Shown piece by piece: positions 34,259 to 42,535 of a stretch of 64,000 nt of DNA (within the stretch, counting starts at the first letter, position 1; each line of letters begins with the position of its first letter). Origin of the DNA: Actinomycetospora lutea (GTDB taxonomy: Bacteria > Actinomycetota > Actinomycetes > Mycobacteriales > Pseudonocardiaceae); the NCBI RefSeq assembly GCF_028737205.1, contig NZ_JAQZAL010000009.1:1-64000 (forward strand), written 5' to 3'. The translations under genes and the position numbers were made by a program. A model generated the notes under the pieces. It was not told the DNA's origin. It made no database searches and saw nothing but the letters and a program-made list of their open reading frames with translations.

Positions 34259-34870
34259 TCAGCCGGCGCCGACCCTGCGGTACCGGATGTGCGTCGCCAG
34301 CGGAGAGTGCAGCACCTCGACGGGCTCGAAGTCGAAGGAGCCGACACCGTCGAACATGCGCTCGCCGGCGCCGAGCAGGGTGGGGGCGATGTCCAGGGTG
34401 AGCTCGTCGACGACGCCGGCGTTCAGCGCCTGCCGCACGGTGGACGCGCCCCCGGCGATGTCCACGCCCCGGTCGCCGGCGGTCTCGGCCGCGCGGGCGT
34501 AGGCGGCGTCGAAGCCGTCGGTGACGAAGTGGAACGTCGTCCCGCCCTCCATCTCGATGGGCTCGTGGGCGTGATGGGTGAGCACGAAGACCGGGGCGTG
34601 GTACGGCGGCTCCGGCCCCCACCAGCCGCGCCAGTCCTCGTCCCACGCGCCGCGGACCGGCCCGAACATGTTCCGGCCCATGACGTAGGCCCCGCGGGGG
34701 CGCATGAGCCACCCGTTCGCCACCCGGTCGGCCTCGTTCGCCCGGGGATCGCCGATGTGCCAGCCGTGCACCTCGACGCCGCGCTTGCCCAGCGGGTCGT
34801 CGCGGCTCTGGTCCGCCCCGGCGACGAAACCGTCCAGCGAGATCGACATGTGGCACGTGGTGTCCGTCAT
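34259..34870 (-). CDS. Dihydrofolate-reductase-like (RibD C-terminal type) protein
   Basis: A 203-residue protein with the DHFR/RibD_C fold: CHMSISLDGFVAGAD at the start, AYVMGRNMFGP, then TTFHFVTDGFDAAYARA, DIAGGASTVRQALNAGVVDELTLDIAPTLLGAGERMF. These actinobacterial proteins are NADPH-binding reductases of unknown substrate, not true folate enzymes. AGGAGGGCCG lies upstream of ATG 34870. An ACTTGCAAGT palindrome sits just upstream, near the promoter. It is probably the first gene of a unit with the monooxygenase. Confidence 0.9.
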   Translation of the reverse strand: MTDTTCHMSISLDGFVAGADQSRDDPLGKRGVEVHGWHIGDPRANEADRVANGWLMRPRGAYVMGRNMFGPVRGAWDEDWRGWWGPEPPYHAPVFVLTHHAHEPIEMEGGTTFHFVTDGFDAAYARAAETAGDRGVDIAGGASTVRQALNAGVVDELTLDIAPTLLGAGERMFDGVGSFDFEPVEVLHSPLATHIRYRRVGAG

Positions 34871-35337
34871 CGGCCCTCCTGAGCGGTTGCGACTTGCAAG
34901 TGGTCGGGACACGCTAGCAGGTGACGCCGGGCCCGCTCAGTGTCGTCGGGCGAGCGCACCACCGACCGCACCCACCACCGCACCGGGACCGAACAGCCCG
35001 GCGGCGGCCCGGGGCGAGGGACCGCGGACGACGCTGACGGCGGCCGGACCACCACCGGCGACGGCTCCGGGAGGACCCGCGCCTCGTTCTCCCGCAGCGT
35101 CGCGGCCCGGGCGGCGACGAAGAGCACGAAGCGGGCGACGACCAGGCCGACGATTCCACCGGGGTCGATCCCAGCCCCCGTGATCGACCCTCACCAGGGA
35201 CCCTCGGTCCGCGCCCCGGGGGTCCACCGGCCCTGCTCACCCCGCCCACGAGCACGGCGACTCCTCCCGTCACCTGCGCTACGTTCACTGCGGCGGCCCC
35301 CCGCCCGGTCGGGAGCCGCGGTGAGGGATGTGGCGAG
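34871..35337. other. Intergenic region, 467 bp
   Basis: This is the divergent gap between the DHFR-like gene and the slipin. The minus strand shows hydrophobic fragments in different frames (GGIVGLVVARFVLFVAARAA and FGPGAVVGAVGGALARRH), which could be the wreck of a small membrane-protein gene. No frame gives a complete, started product, so I call no gene. Confidence 0.4.
34892..34901. promoter_or_regulatory. ACTTGCAAGT palindrome upstream of DHFR-like gene
   Basis: A perfect 10-bp palindrome 22 bp upstream of the start. On the minus strand a -10-like TAGCGT lies just before it, so the site would sit at the start of transcription. The sequence style resembles HxlR or MarR operators; no such gene is adjacent. 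Confidence 0.5.
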
Positions 35338-36297
35338 ATGACCGTTCTCCTTGCAGTCTGTGCCACCGTTCTCGTGGTGGTCGCGATGATCGTCGGGACG
35401 AGCACGCGGGTCGTGCGCCAGTACGAGCGCGGTGTCGTCTTCCGGTTCGGCAGGGTGGAGCCCGGCACGACGAGAGCGCCCGGGATCGTCCTGCTCTGGC
35501 CGATCGCGGACCGGTTGACGAAGGTCAACATGCAGATCGTGACCCTCCCGGTCCCGGCGCAGGACGGCATCACCCGCGACAACGTCACCGTGCGGGTCGA
35601 CGCGGTCATCTACTTCCGGGTGATCGATCCGGTCCGCGTGGCGGTGGACGTGCAGGACTACATGTCCGCCGTCGGACAGCTCGCCCAGACGTCCCTGCGG
35701 TCGATCATCGGGAAGAGCGACCTCGACGACCTGCTCAGCAACCGGGAGAAGCTCAACCAGGGCCTCGAGCTGATGATCGACACCCCGGTGATGGACTGGG
35801 GCCTGCACATCGACCGCGTCGAGATCAAGGACGTCTCGCTGCCCGAGTCGATGAAGCGCTCGATGTCGCGGCAGGCCGAGGCCGAGCGCGAACGTCGCGC
35901 CCGCATCATCACCGCCGACGGCGAGCGCCAGGCGGCGGCGATGCTCTCCGAGGCCGCCGAGACGATGGCCGACCACCCGGCCTCGCTGCAGCTCCGGCTC
36001 CTGGAGACGGTGGTGGAGGTGGCGGCCGAGAAGAACTCGACGCTCGTCCTCCCCTTCCCCGTCGAGCTGCTCCGGTTCCTCGAGCGCATCACCCCGTCCG
36101 AGGGGCGGCCCCCGGACGCGACGACCCGGATCGGCCCGCCGCCGGCACGCCACCGCGCGGTGCCCGGCCCGGCCGGTCCCCCGGCCCCCCGCCGCGCAGC
36201 GCCCCGGATGCGCCCCCGCCCACGCCCGCGAACGCCGCGGAGGGCGCCGGTGGGCGCGACCCGCGCCCGCCGGCGGCGCAGCCGTGATCATCAGTAA
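35338..36297 (+). CDS. SPFH/Band 7 protein (slipin)
   Basis: A 319-residue stomatin-like protein. It has one N-terminal membrane helix (about 3-22), then the Band 7 domain: VVRQYERGVVFRFGRV, PGIVLLWPIADRL, RVDAVIYFRVIDPVRVAVDV, LAQTSLRSIIGKSDLDDLL, and a coiled segment MSRQAEAERERRARIITADGERQAA. These scaffold proteins form oligomers in membrane microdomains. The C-terminal 60 residues form an unusual proline/arginine-rich basic tail ending RRRRSRDHQ, absent from typical slipins. The usual NfeD partner is not next door. Confidence 0.9.
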   Translation: MTVLLAVCATVLVVVAMIVGTSTRVVRQYERGVVFRFGRVEPGTTRAPGIVLLWPIADRLTKVNMQIVTLPVPAQDGITRDNVTVRVDAVIYFRVIDPVRVAVDVQDYMSAVGQLAQTSLRSIIGKSDLDDLLSNREKLNQGLELMIDTPVMDWGLHIDRVEIKDVSLPESMKRSMSRQAEAERERRARIITADGERQAAAMLSEAAETMADHPASLQLRLLETVVEVAAEKNSTLVLPFPVELLRFLERITPSEGRPPDATTRIGPPPARHRAVPGPAGPPAPRRAAPRMRPRPRPRTPRRAPVGATRARRRRSRDHQ

Positions 36298-36303
36298 GCG
36301 CTT
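36296..36303. promoter_or_regulatory. AAGCGCTT LacI-type half-palindrome
   Basis: AAGCGCTT, within GTAAGCGCTTGC, has the CG-centred form of LacI-family operators. It overlaps the slipin stop codon, about 340 bp upstream of the LacI-family gene. It could be an auxiliary operator for that repressor or chance. Confidence 0.3.
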
Positions 36304-36379
36304 GCTGCCACACTCCCGTCACGACACACGGTCGGAGTGAGGTGGCTCCGGAGGCGGACGGCGTGCACTCTCTTGTGCC

Positions 36380-36586
36380 ATGGCCGACACGCCGATCGAC
36401 GCGCGGGCTCGGGACGGGCACGACGAGAGCGCCGACCGAGTCGAAGTGCACCTCGACGACACGTACGACGACGCCGTGCTGAGGGTGTTCCGGACCGCCC
36501 AGTGGATCCCGCCGGCGTACCGCCAGGCGTACCTCGACGGCGCGGCCCGCGTCCTGGGGCGCGCCCCGCTCACCCTCGAGTCCTGA
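36380..36586 (+). CDS. Small hypothetical protein
   Basis: A 68-residue acidic then helical protein (EVHLDDTYDDAVLRVFRTAQWIPPAYRQAYLDGAARVLG). Codon use has the third-position G/C pattern of a real gene, and the start ATG fits. No family is recognised. It lies between the slipin and the LacI gene, with a 55-bp gap to the latter. Confidence is moderate because of its size. Confidence 0.5.
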   Translation: MADTPIDARARDGHDESADRVEVHLDDTYDDAVLRVFRTAQWIPPAYRQAYLDGAARVLGRAPLTLES

Positions 36587-36641
36587 CCGCGACGGCTCGT
36601 CCGTCCCGCCCCGGCGACACCGGGCACGGCATGATGACGGC

Positions 36642-37670
36642 GTGGGCGCACCGAGCATGAAGGAGGTCGCGGCGCACGCCGGGGTCTCGCTCGGCACGGT
36701 CTCCAACGTGCTCAACCGGCCCGAGCGGGTCGCGGCGGCGACGCGAAGCCGGGTCGAGGCGGCCATCACGGCGCTGGGCTTCGTGCGCAACGAGTCGGCG
36801 CGACACCTCCGCTCCGGGCGCAGCCGCACCCTGGCCTTCGTCGTCCTCGACGCCGCGAACCCGTTCTTCACCGACGTGGCCGCGGGCGTGCAGCGCTCCG
36901 CGGACGCCGCCGACCTCGCGACCTACCTGTGCGACTGCGGCGGCGACCCTGACCGGCAGGCCCGCTACCTCGACCTCCTGGCCGAGCAGCGGGTCCAGGG
37001 CGTGCTCGTGACCCCGGTGGACCCGACCGACCCGCGGCTCGAGCAGCTGCCACGGCGGGGAACGCCGGTCGTCCTGGTCGACCGCGGCGCCGGCCCGACG
37101 CACTGCTCGGTGACCGTCGACGACGTCACCGGCGGCGCCCTGGCCGTGGACCACCTGCTGGAGCTGGGGCACGAGCGGATCGCGGTCGTCGGGGGCCCGA
37201 CGTCGCTGGGCCAGGTCGCCGACCGCATCACCGGCGCCCGGTCGGCCCTCGAGCGCGTCGGGCGCGATCCGGCGGACCTCGTGGTCGTCGAGACGACCGG
37301 TCTGACCGTCGCGGAGGGCCGCCGCGCCGGCGACCGGCTCGCGGGCCTGCCGTCCCGGCGTCGGCCGACCGCCGTGTTCTGCGCGAACGACCTGCTCGCA
37401 CTCGGGCTCCTGCAGCGCAGCGTCGGGCGGGGCCTGCGGGTACCCCACGACCTCGCGATCGTCGGCTACGACGACATCGAGTTCGCCGAGGCCGCCGCGG
37501 TGCCGCTGACGTCGGTGGCCCAGCCCCGCGAGCTCCTCGGCCGGACCGCGGTGGACCTCCTGCTCGCCGAGGTCGGCGCCGGCCCGGAGCACGAGCACCG
37601 CCGGGTCGTGTTCGCCCCGGAGCTCGTCGTGCGCTCCTCCACCGCCGTGCCCGGTCCCGCGACGGGGTGA
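36642..37670 (+). CDS. LacI-family repressor, probable rhamnose regulator
   Basis: A 342-residue LacI repressor. The HTH is MKEVAAHAGVSLGTVSNVLNRPERVA with the hinge LGFVRNESARHLRSGRSRTLAF. The periplasmic-binding-type sugar domain follows, with NPFFTDVAAGVQ, LVDRGAG, GHERIAVVGG and VPHDLAIVGYDDIEFAE. Its position beside the rhamnose transporter and catabolic genes makes it the likely L-rhamnose-responsive repressor. The GAAACG-containing sites at 39118-39131 and 39262-39276 are its probable operators. The start is GTG 36642. It ends at a strong hairpin shared with the convergent transporter. Confidence 0.9.
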   Translation: MGAPSMKEVAAHAGVSLGTVSNVLNRPERVAAATRSRVEAAITALGFVRNESARHLRSGRSRTLAFVVLDAANPFFTDVAAGVQRSADAADLATYLCDCGGDPDRQARYLDLLAEQRVQGVLVTPVDPTDPRLEQLPRRGTPVVLVDRGAGPTHCSVTVDDVTGGALAVDHLLELGHERIAVVGGPTSLGQVADRITGARSALERVGRDPADLVVVETTGLTVAEGRRAGDRLAGLPSRRRPTAVFCANDLLALGLLQRSVGRGLRVPHDLAIVGYDDIEFAEAAAVPLTSVAQPRELLGRTAVDLLLAEVGAGPEHEHRRVVFAPELVVRSSTAVPGPATG

Positions 37671-37676
37671 GGCACG

Positions 37677-37717
37677 GCGCCGGCCCGGCCCCGCGGGGTG
37701 CGGGACCGGGCCGGCGC
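37677..37717. terminator. Bidirectional hairpin terminator
   Basis: GCGCCGGCCCGG (37677-37688) and CCGGGCCGGCGC (37706-37717) form a perfect 12-bp stem with a 17-base loop. It lies between the convergent LacI-family and transporter genes, 6 bp after the former's stop. Confidence 0.85.
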
Positions 37718-37736
37718 GGCGCAGCGCGGGAGGCGG

Positions 37737-39065
37737 TCAGGGAGCGACCGGGCTCGCCGGGGCGTGGTCGGCGCGCTCCGCCTCGATCTGCTCGAGGGAC
37801 TTGCCGGTGGTGTCGGGCATGGCGAGGTAGCCGACGATGCCGCTGACCAGCAGGAACAGGGTGAGCAGCAGCGCCACGGGGACGATGCCGATCGAGGACA
37901 GCAACGGCACGACCAGGCTGAAGGCCCCCAGGACCACCCGGGCGACGCCGAAGGTGAGGCCCTGCGCGGTGCCGCGCAGCATCGTCGGGAACAGCTCCTG
38001 GCTGGTCAGCTTGTAGGTGGCCTCGCCGGCGACCGCGCTGCCGACGTAGAACAGCAGGACGCTCGCGATGACGCTCGGCACGGTGAAGTCGACGACCAGG
38101 TAGAGCCCGTAGGAGCAGATCTGCATGACGGCGCCGAGGGCGAACAGGCCCTTCCGGACGCCGTGGCTGCGGTCGTAGAACGGCATGAACAGCGCGAGCG
38201 TGCCGACGATGCCCGCGGCGAAGCCGAGGCACGACAGGGCCACGCCGGCGGCGTTCGAGCCCGCCCCGATGGTCTCGACCATGTACGGGGTGAAGATGCC
38301 CGCGGTACCGGCCGCGAGGTTCCAGAACGTGTAGAAGGTCCCCGTGTAGAGCAGCGCCTTGAGGTGGTTGCCGCGGAAGAGGGCGCGCACCCGCTGGGCG
38401 GCGTTGCCGGGCAGCTCGCTCGCCGTGCGCCAGCGGGCCGACTCGGCGATACCCCGCCGCATCACCCAGGTCACGATCGCGGCGACGAACAGGCTCCCGA
38501 AGACGATCCGCGTCCCGAGCAGGCCCAGCGGGTCGAGGGCGAACGCGAGCAGCAGGACGACGACCGGGCCGACGTACCAGGACACCTGGGTGAACCCGAG
38601 CAACCGTGCCCGGCCCCGGTCGGGCGCGAACTCGCCGACCAGCGCCAGGGAGGTCGGCACGTCGGCGCCGACCGCGACGCCGACGACCACCGTGCCCACG
38701 AAGAGCATCGCGGGGTTCACGGCCAGCGCGATGAGCGCGATGCCCAGCGCGTACACGAGCAGGTCCCACTTGTAGATGCGCTTGCGGCCGACCTTGTCCC
38801 CCAGCCGGCCGCCGAAGATCGCGCCGATCGCGCAGCCGATCGCGTTCGGGCCGATCGCGGCGAGGATGCCCACGCCGGTGTCCGACAGGCCGAACTCCTC
38901 CTGGAACACCGCGAGCCCCGAGCCCAGCGCGACGATCGAGCCCGCGTCGAGGTAGGACGCCATCCCGGCCAGGCCCGTCCACTTCCACTGCTGCCTGCTG
39001 ATGGTGGCGTCGCCCCCGCCGCTGCCCTGCGGGGGACCGGTCTCCGTCGCCGGTGTCTCGGACAT
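37737..39065 (-). CDS. MFS sugar transporter, probable L-rhamnose permease
   Basis: A 442-residue major facilitator of the sugar-porter type with 12 predicted helices. Signature motifs are GGRLGDKVGRKRIYKWDLL between helices 2 and 3, the GRARLLGF-like loop, and PDTTGKSLEQIE after helix 12 (the sugar-porter PETKGKSLEEI equivalent). It is probably the proton-linked L-rhamnose uptake system, inferred from its place opposite the rhamnose operon. The start is ATG 39065 with GAGGAGGG upstream. Its leader carries a 17-bp palindrome and a LacI-type site. Confidence 0.88.
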   Translation of the reverse strand: MSETPATETGPPQGSGGGDATISRQQWKWTGLAGMASYLDAGSIVALGSGLAVFQEEFGLSDTGVGILAAIGPNAIGCAIGAIFGGRLGDKVGRKRIYKWDLLVYALGIALIALAVNPAMLFVGTVVVGVAVGADVPTSLALVGEFAPDRGRARLLGFTQVSWYVGPVVVLLLAFALDPLGLLGTRIVFGSLFVAAIVTWVMRRGIAESARWRTASELPGNAAQRVRALFRGNHLKALLYTGTFYTFWNLAAGTAGIFTPYMVETIGAGSNAAGVALSCLGFAAGIVGTLALFMPFYDRSHGVRKGLFALGAVMQICSYGLYLVVDFTVPSVIASVLLFYVGSAVAGEATYKLTSQELFPTMLRGTAQGLTFGVARVVLGAFSLVVPLLSSIGIVPVALLLTLFLLVSGIVGYLAMPDTTGKSLEQIEAERADHAPASPVAP

Positions 39066-39100
39066 CGGGAACCCTCCTCGTCGTCGTCGACGCGTGTCCG

Positions 39101-39117
39101 TCAGTGACCGTCACTGA
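39101..39117. promoter_or_regulatory. 17-bp palindrome in the transporter leader
   Basis: TCAGTGAC-C-GTCACTGA is a perfect 8-1-8 palindrome, 35 bp upstream of the transporter start and directly beside the LacI-type site at 39118-39131. It could bind a second regulator or form an RNA hairpin in the 5' leader. Confidence 0.55.
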
Positions 39118-39131
39118 TTGAAACGTATTAG
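39118..39131. promoter_or_regulatory. LacI-type operator, transporter side
   Basis: TTGAAACGTATTAG has the CG-centred, GAAACG half-site form of LacI-family operators and shares GAAACG with the site before the isomerase gene. It lies about 53 bp upstream of the transporter start. Confidence 0.55.
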
Positions 39132-39228
39132 TGCGGCAACGTAAGGACGCGTCGCGACGGTCACAAGGGTTCCGGTCCGGACGATCTCGCTGAACCGCTC
39201 CAGGCCGTGCGACCTGGATCGCCGTCGT

Positions 39229-39276
39229 TGACCTCGCGGACGGCGTCTGTCTACCGTCGCGGTGAAACGATCAAAT
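39229..39276 (+). promoter_or_regulatory. Rhamnose operon promoter with overlapping LacI-type operator
   Basis: TTGACC (39229-39234), a 17-bp spacer and TACCGT (39252-39257) form a good housekeeping-type promoter. The operator GTGAAACGATCAAAT (39262-39276) covers the expected transcription start, so a bound LacI repressor would block initiation. The isomerase ATG follows at 39294, with GGGAGG upstream. Confidence 0.7.
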
Positions 39277-39293
39277 CAGTGCGGGAGGCCGCC

Positions 39294-40469
39294 ATGACCG
39301 TCGCCCTCGACAGCGCCGCCGTCCGTCGCGACCTGGCCGAGCAGAGCATCGACACGCCGTCGTGGGCGTACGGGAACTCCGGGACCCGCTTCAAGGTGTT
39401 CGCCCGGGCCGGGGTGCCGCGCGACCCCTGGGAGAAGATCGCCGACGCGGCCGTGGTGCACCGCCTGACGGGGGCGGCCCCGACCGTCTCGCTCCACATC
39501 CCGTGGGACCGGGTCGAGGACTACGGCGAGCTGGCCAAGGCCGCCGCGGAGCAGGGCCTGGGCATCGGCGCGATCAACGCCAACGTCTTCCAGGACGACG
39601 ACTACCGGCTCGGCTCGGTGACGCACCCGGACCCCCGGGTGCGGCGCAAGGCCACCGACGCCCTGCGGCACTGCGTCGACGTCATGGACGCCACCGGCAG
39701 CCGCGACCTCAAGCTCTGGTTCGCCGACGGCACCAACTACCCCGGGCAGGACTCGATGCGTGCGCGCCAGGACCGGCTCGCCGAGGCCCTGCACGAGGTC
39801 TACGACCGCCTCGGCGACGACCAGCGGATCCTGCTCGAGTACAAGCTCTTCGAGCCGGCCTTCTACCACACCGACGTCCCGGACTGGGGCACGTCGTACG
39901 CGCACTGCCTCGAGCTCGGGCCGAAGGCGACGGTGTGCATCGACACCGGCCACCACGCGCCCGGCACCAACATCGAGTTCATCGTCGCGTTCCTCGTGCG
40001 CGCCGGGCGCCTCGGCGCGTTCGACTTCAACTCGCGCTTCTACGCCGACGACGACCTCATGGTCGGCGCCGCCGACCCGTTCCAGCTGTTCCGGATCCTG
40101 AACGAGATCGTCGAGGCCGGCGTGCACACCCCGGCCTCGGGCATCGCGTTCATGCTCGACCAGTGCCACAACATCGAGGCGAAGATCCCCGCGATCATCC
40201 GCTCGGTGATGAACGTGCAGGAGGCCACGGCCAAGGCCCTCGTCCTCGACCGCGACGCGCTGGCCGCCGCGCGCGACGCGGGTGACGTGCTCGGCGCGAA
40301 CGAGGTCCTCATGGACGCCTACGCCACCGACGTCCGCCCGCTGCTGCGCGAGGTGCGCGAGGTGAAGGGCCTCGACCCCGACCCGCTGGGCGCCTACCGC
40401 CGCTCGGGTCACCAGGAGCGCATCGAGACCGAGCGCGTCGGCGGCACCCAGGCCGGCTGGGGCGCATGA
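39294..40469 (+). CDS. rhaI: L-rhamnose isomerase
   Basis: A 391-residue xylose-isomerase-like TIM barrel of the L-rhamnose isomerase RhaI type: IDTPSWAYGNSGTRFKVFARAGVPRDPWEKIADAA at the N-terminus (in outline). Further landmarks are SLHIPWDRVEDY, LKLWFADGTNYPGQDSM, LLEYKLFEPAFYHTDVPDWG, CIDTGHHAPGTNIEFIVAFL and LDQCHNIEAKIPAIIRSV. The Glu, Asp and His metal ligands are all present. It converts L-rhamnose to L-rhamnulose in the cytosol. It is the first gene of the operon; its TGA overlaps the ATG of the aldolase-dehydrogenase gene. Confidence 0.95.
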   Translation: MTVALDSAAVRRDLAEQSIDTPSWAYGNSGTRFKVFARAGVPRDPWEKIADAAVVHRLTGAAPTVSLHIPWDRVEDYGELAKAAAEQGLGIGAINANVFQDDDYRLGSVTHPDPRVRRKATDALRHCVDVMDATGSRDLKLWFADGTNYPGQDSMRARQDRLAEALHEVYDRLGDDQRILLEYKLFEPAFYHTDVPDWGTSYAHCLELGPKATVCIDTGHHAPGTNIEFIVAFLVRAGRLGAFDFNSRFYADDDLMVGAADPFQLFRILNEIVEAGVHTPASGIAFMLDQCHNIEAKIPAIIRSVMNVQEATAKALVLDRDALAAARDAGDVLGANEVLMDAYATDVRPLLREVREVKGLDPDPLGAYRRSGHQERIETERVGGTQAGWGA

Positions 40470-42535
40470 GCACCGAGGAGGACGACACCGTGACCCCCGA
40501 GCCCGTCCGCGACCTGCTCGCCCGCAGCAACCGCCTGGGCGCCGACCCCACCACGACCAACTACGCCGGCGGGAACGCCTCCGCGACGGGCACGGCCCGC
40601 GACCCGGCGACCGGCGGCGACGTCGACCTGCTGTGGGTCAAGGGCTCCGGCGGCGACCTCGGCACCCTCACCGAGGCCGGCCTCGCGGTCCTGCGCCTCG
40701 ACCGCCTGCGCTCGCTCGTCGACGTCTACCCCGGCGTCGAGCGCGAGGACGAGATGGTCGCCGCGTTCGACTACTGCCTGCACGGGCGGGGTGGGGCCGC
40801 CCCGTCGATCGACACCGCGATGCACGGCCTGGTCGAGGCCGCCCACGTCGACCATCTGCACCCCGACGCCGGGATCGCGATCGCGACCGCCGCCGACGGG
40901 GAGGCGCTCACCAAGGAGATCTTCGGTGACCGCGTCGTGTGGGTGCCGTGGCGGCGCCCGGGCTTCCAGCTCGGGCTCGACATCGCCGCGGTGGCCCGGG
41001 AGCACCCGCGGGCGATCGGCGTCGTCCTCGGCGGCCACGGCATCACGGCCTGGGGCGCGACCTCGGACGAGTGCGAGCAGCGCTCGATGGAGATCATCCG
41101 GACCGCGCAGCGGGCCATCGACGCCCGCGGCGGCACCGATCCCTCCGTGGCGTTCGGCGCGGTCCGCCCCGGCTACGAGGCCCTGCCGGAGGCCGAGCGC
41201 CACGCCCGCGCCGCCGCCCTCGCGCCGGTGCTGCGCGGGCTCGCGTCCACCGACCGCCGCGTGGTCGGGCACTACACGGACGCCGACGCCGTCCTGGAGT
41301 TCCTGGCGCGCTCCGAGCTCGGGCGCCTCGCCGCCCTGGGCACCTCGTGCCCCGACCACTTCCTGCGCACCAAGGTCCGCCCCCTGGTCGTGGACCTGCC
41401 CGGGGACGCGCCGCTCGACGACGTCGTGGCCCGGTTGCGCGCGCTGCACGCGGACTACCGGGAGGACTACCGCGCCTACTACGAGCGGCACGCGGACGCC
41501 GACTCGCCCGCGATGCGCGGGGCGGACCCGGCGATCGTGCTCGTCCCCGGCGTCGGGATGTTCTCCTTCGGCGCCGACGCCGCGACCGCCCGGATCGCGG
41601 GCGAGTTCTACGTCAACGCCGTCAACGTCATGCGCGGCGCCGAGACGCTCTCGACCTACGCCCCGATCGACGAGGCCGAGAAGTTCCGCATCGAGTACTG
41701 GGCGCTCGAGGAGGCCAAGCTCGCGCGGCGGCCGGCCCCGAAGCCCCTGGCCGGACGGGTCGCGCTGGTCACCGGCGGCGGCTCCGGCATCGGGCGCGCG
41801 ACCGCGCACCGGCTGGCCGCCGAGGGCGCGTGCGTCGTCGTGGCCGACCGCGACGGCGAGGCCGCCGCGCAGGTGGCGGGCGAGCTCGGGGACGCCGACG
41901 TCGCGGTGCCGGTGACCGTCGACGTCACGTCGTCCGACGCGGTCGCCGGCGCGCTGGACGCCGCCGCGCTGGCCTTCGGCGGGGTCGACCTCGTCGTCAA
42001 CAACGCCGGGCTGTCGATCTCGAAGCCGCTGCTGGAGACCACCGATGCCGACTGGGACCTCCAGCACGACGTCATGGCGCGCGGCTCGTTCCTCGTCTCC
42101 CGCGCCGCCGCGCGCGTGATGGTCGCGCAGGGTCGGGGCGGCGACATCGTGTACATCGCGTCGAAGAACGGGGTGGTCGCCGGCCCGAACAACGTCGCCT
42201 ACGGCGCGGCGAAGGCCGACCAGGCCCACCAGGTGCGGCTGCTCGCCGCGGAGCTGGGCGAGCACGGGATCCGCGTCAACGGCGTGAACCCCGACGGCGT
42301 CGTGCGCGGGTCGGGCATCTTCGCCGGTGGCTGGGGCGCGCAGCGCGCCGCGGTCTACGGCGTCGAGGAGTCCGAGCTCGGCGCCTTCTACGCGCAGCGG
42401 ACCCTGCTGGGGCGCGAGGTGCTGCCCGAGAACGTGGCGGACGCGGTGTTCGTGCTCTGCTCGTCGGACCTGTCCCACACCACCGGCCTGCACGTCCCCG
42501 TCGACGCCGGCGTGGCGGCCGCGTTCCTGCGATGA
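40466..42535 (+). CDS. rhaEW: Bifunctional rhamnulose-1-phosphate aldolase / L-lactaldehyde dehydrogenase
   Basis: A 689-residue fusion. Residues 1-410 are a class II aldolase: NYAGGNASATG, LWVKGSGGDLGTL, a metal site HVDHLHPDA and VLGGHGITAWG. Residues 430-689 are a short-chain dehydrogenase with the NAD site VALVTGGGSGIGRATAHRLA and the family NNAGLSISKP, with S-Y-K replaced by a KNGVV...NVAYGAAKAD catalytic stretch. It would split rhamnulose-1-phosphate into DHAP and L-lactaldehyde and oxidise the latter to lactate. It is coupled by ATGA overlaps to the genes on both sides. Confidence 0.95.
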   Translation: MSTEEDDTVTPEPVRDLLARSNRLGADPTTTNYAGGNASATGTARDPATGGDVDLLWVKGSGGDLGTLTEAGLAVLRLDRLRSLVDVYPGVEREDEMVAAFDYCLHGRGGAAPSIDTAMHGLVEAAHVDHLHPDAGIAIATAADGEALTKEIFGDRVVWVPWRRPGFQLGLDIAAVAREHPRAIGVVLGGHGITAWGATSDECEQRSMEIIRTAQRAIDARGGTDPSVAFGAVRPGYEALPEAERHARAAALAPVLRGLASTDRRVVGHYTDADAVLEFLARSELGRLAALGTSCPDHFLRTKVRPLVVDLPGDAPLDDVVARLRALHADYREDYRAYYERHADADSPAMRGADPAIVLVPGVGMFSFGADAATARIAGEFYVNAVNVMRGAETLSTYAPIDEAEKFRIEYWALEEAKLARRPAPKPLAGRVALVTGGGSGIGRATAHRLAAEGACVVVADRDGEAAAQVAGELGDADVAVPVTVDVTSSDAVAGALDAAALAFGGVDLVVNNAGLSISKPLLETTDADWDLQHDVMARGSFLVSRAAARVMVAQGRGGDIVYIASKNGVVAGPNNVAYGAAKADQAHQVRLLAAELGEHGIRVNGVNPDGVVRGSGIFAGGWGAQRAAVYGVEESELGAFYAQRTLLGREVLPENVADAVFVLCSSDLSHTTGLHVPVDAGVAAAFLR

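Noticed and set aside
34913-35337. Hydrophobic minus-strand fragments that might be a small membrane-protein gene
   Set aside because: They lie in different frames with no start codon and stops between them. Not enough to call a gene or pseudogene.
39276-40412. 378-codon minus-strand frame opposite rhamnose isomerase
   Set aside because: Composition is that of a shadow; the plus strand encodes a complete RhaI with all metal ligands.
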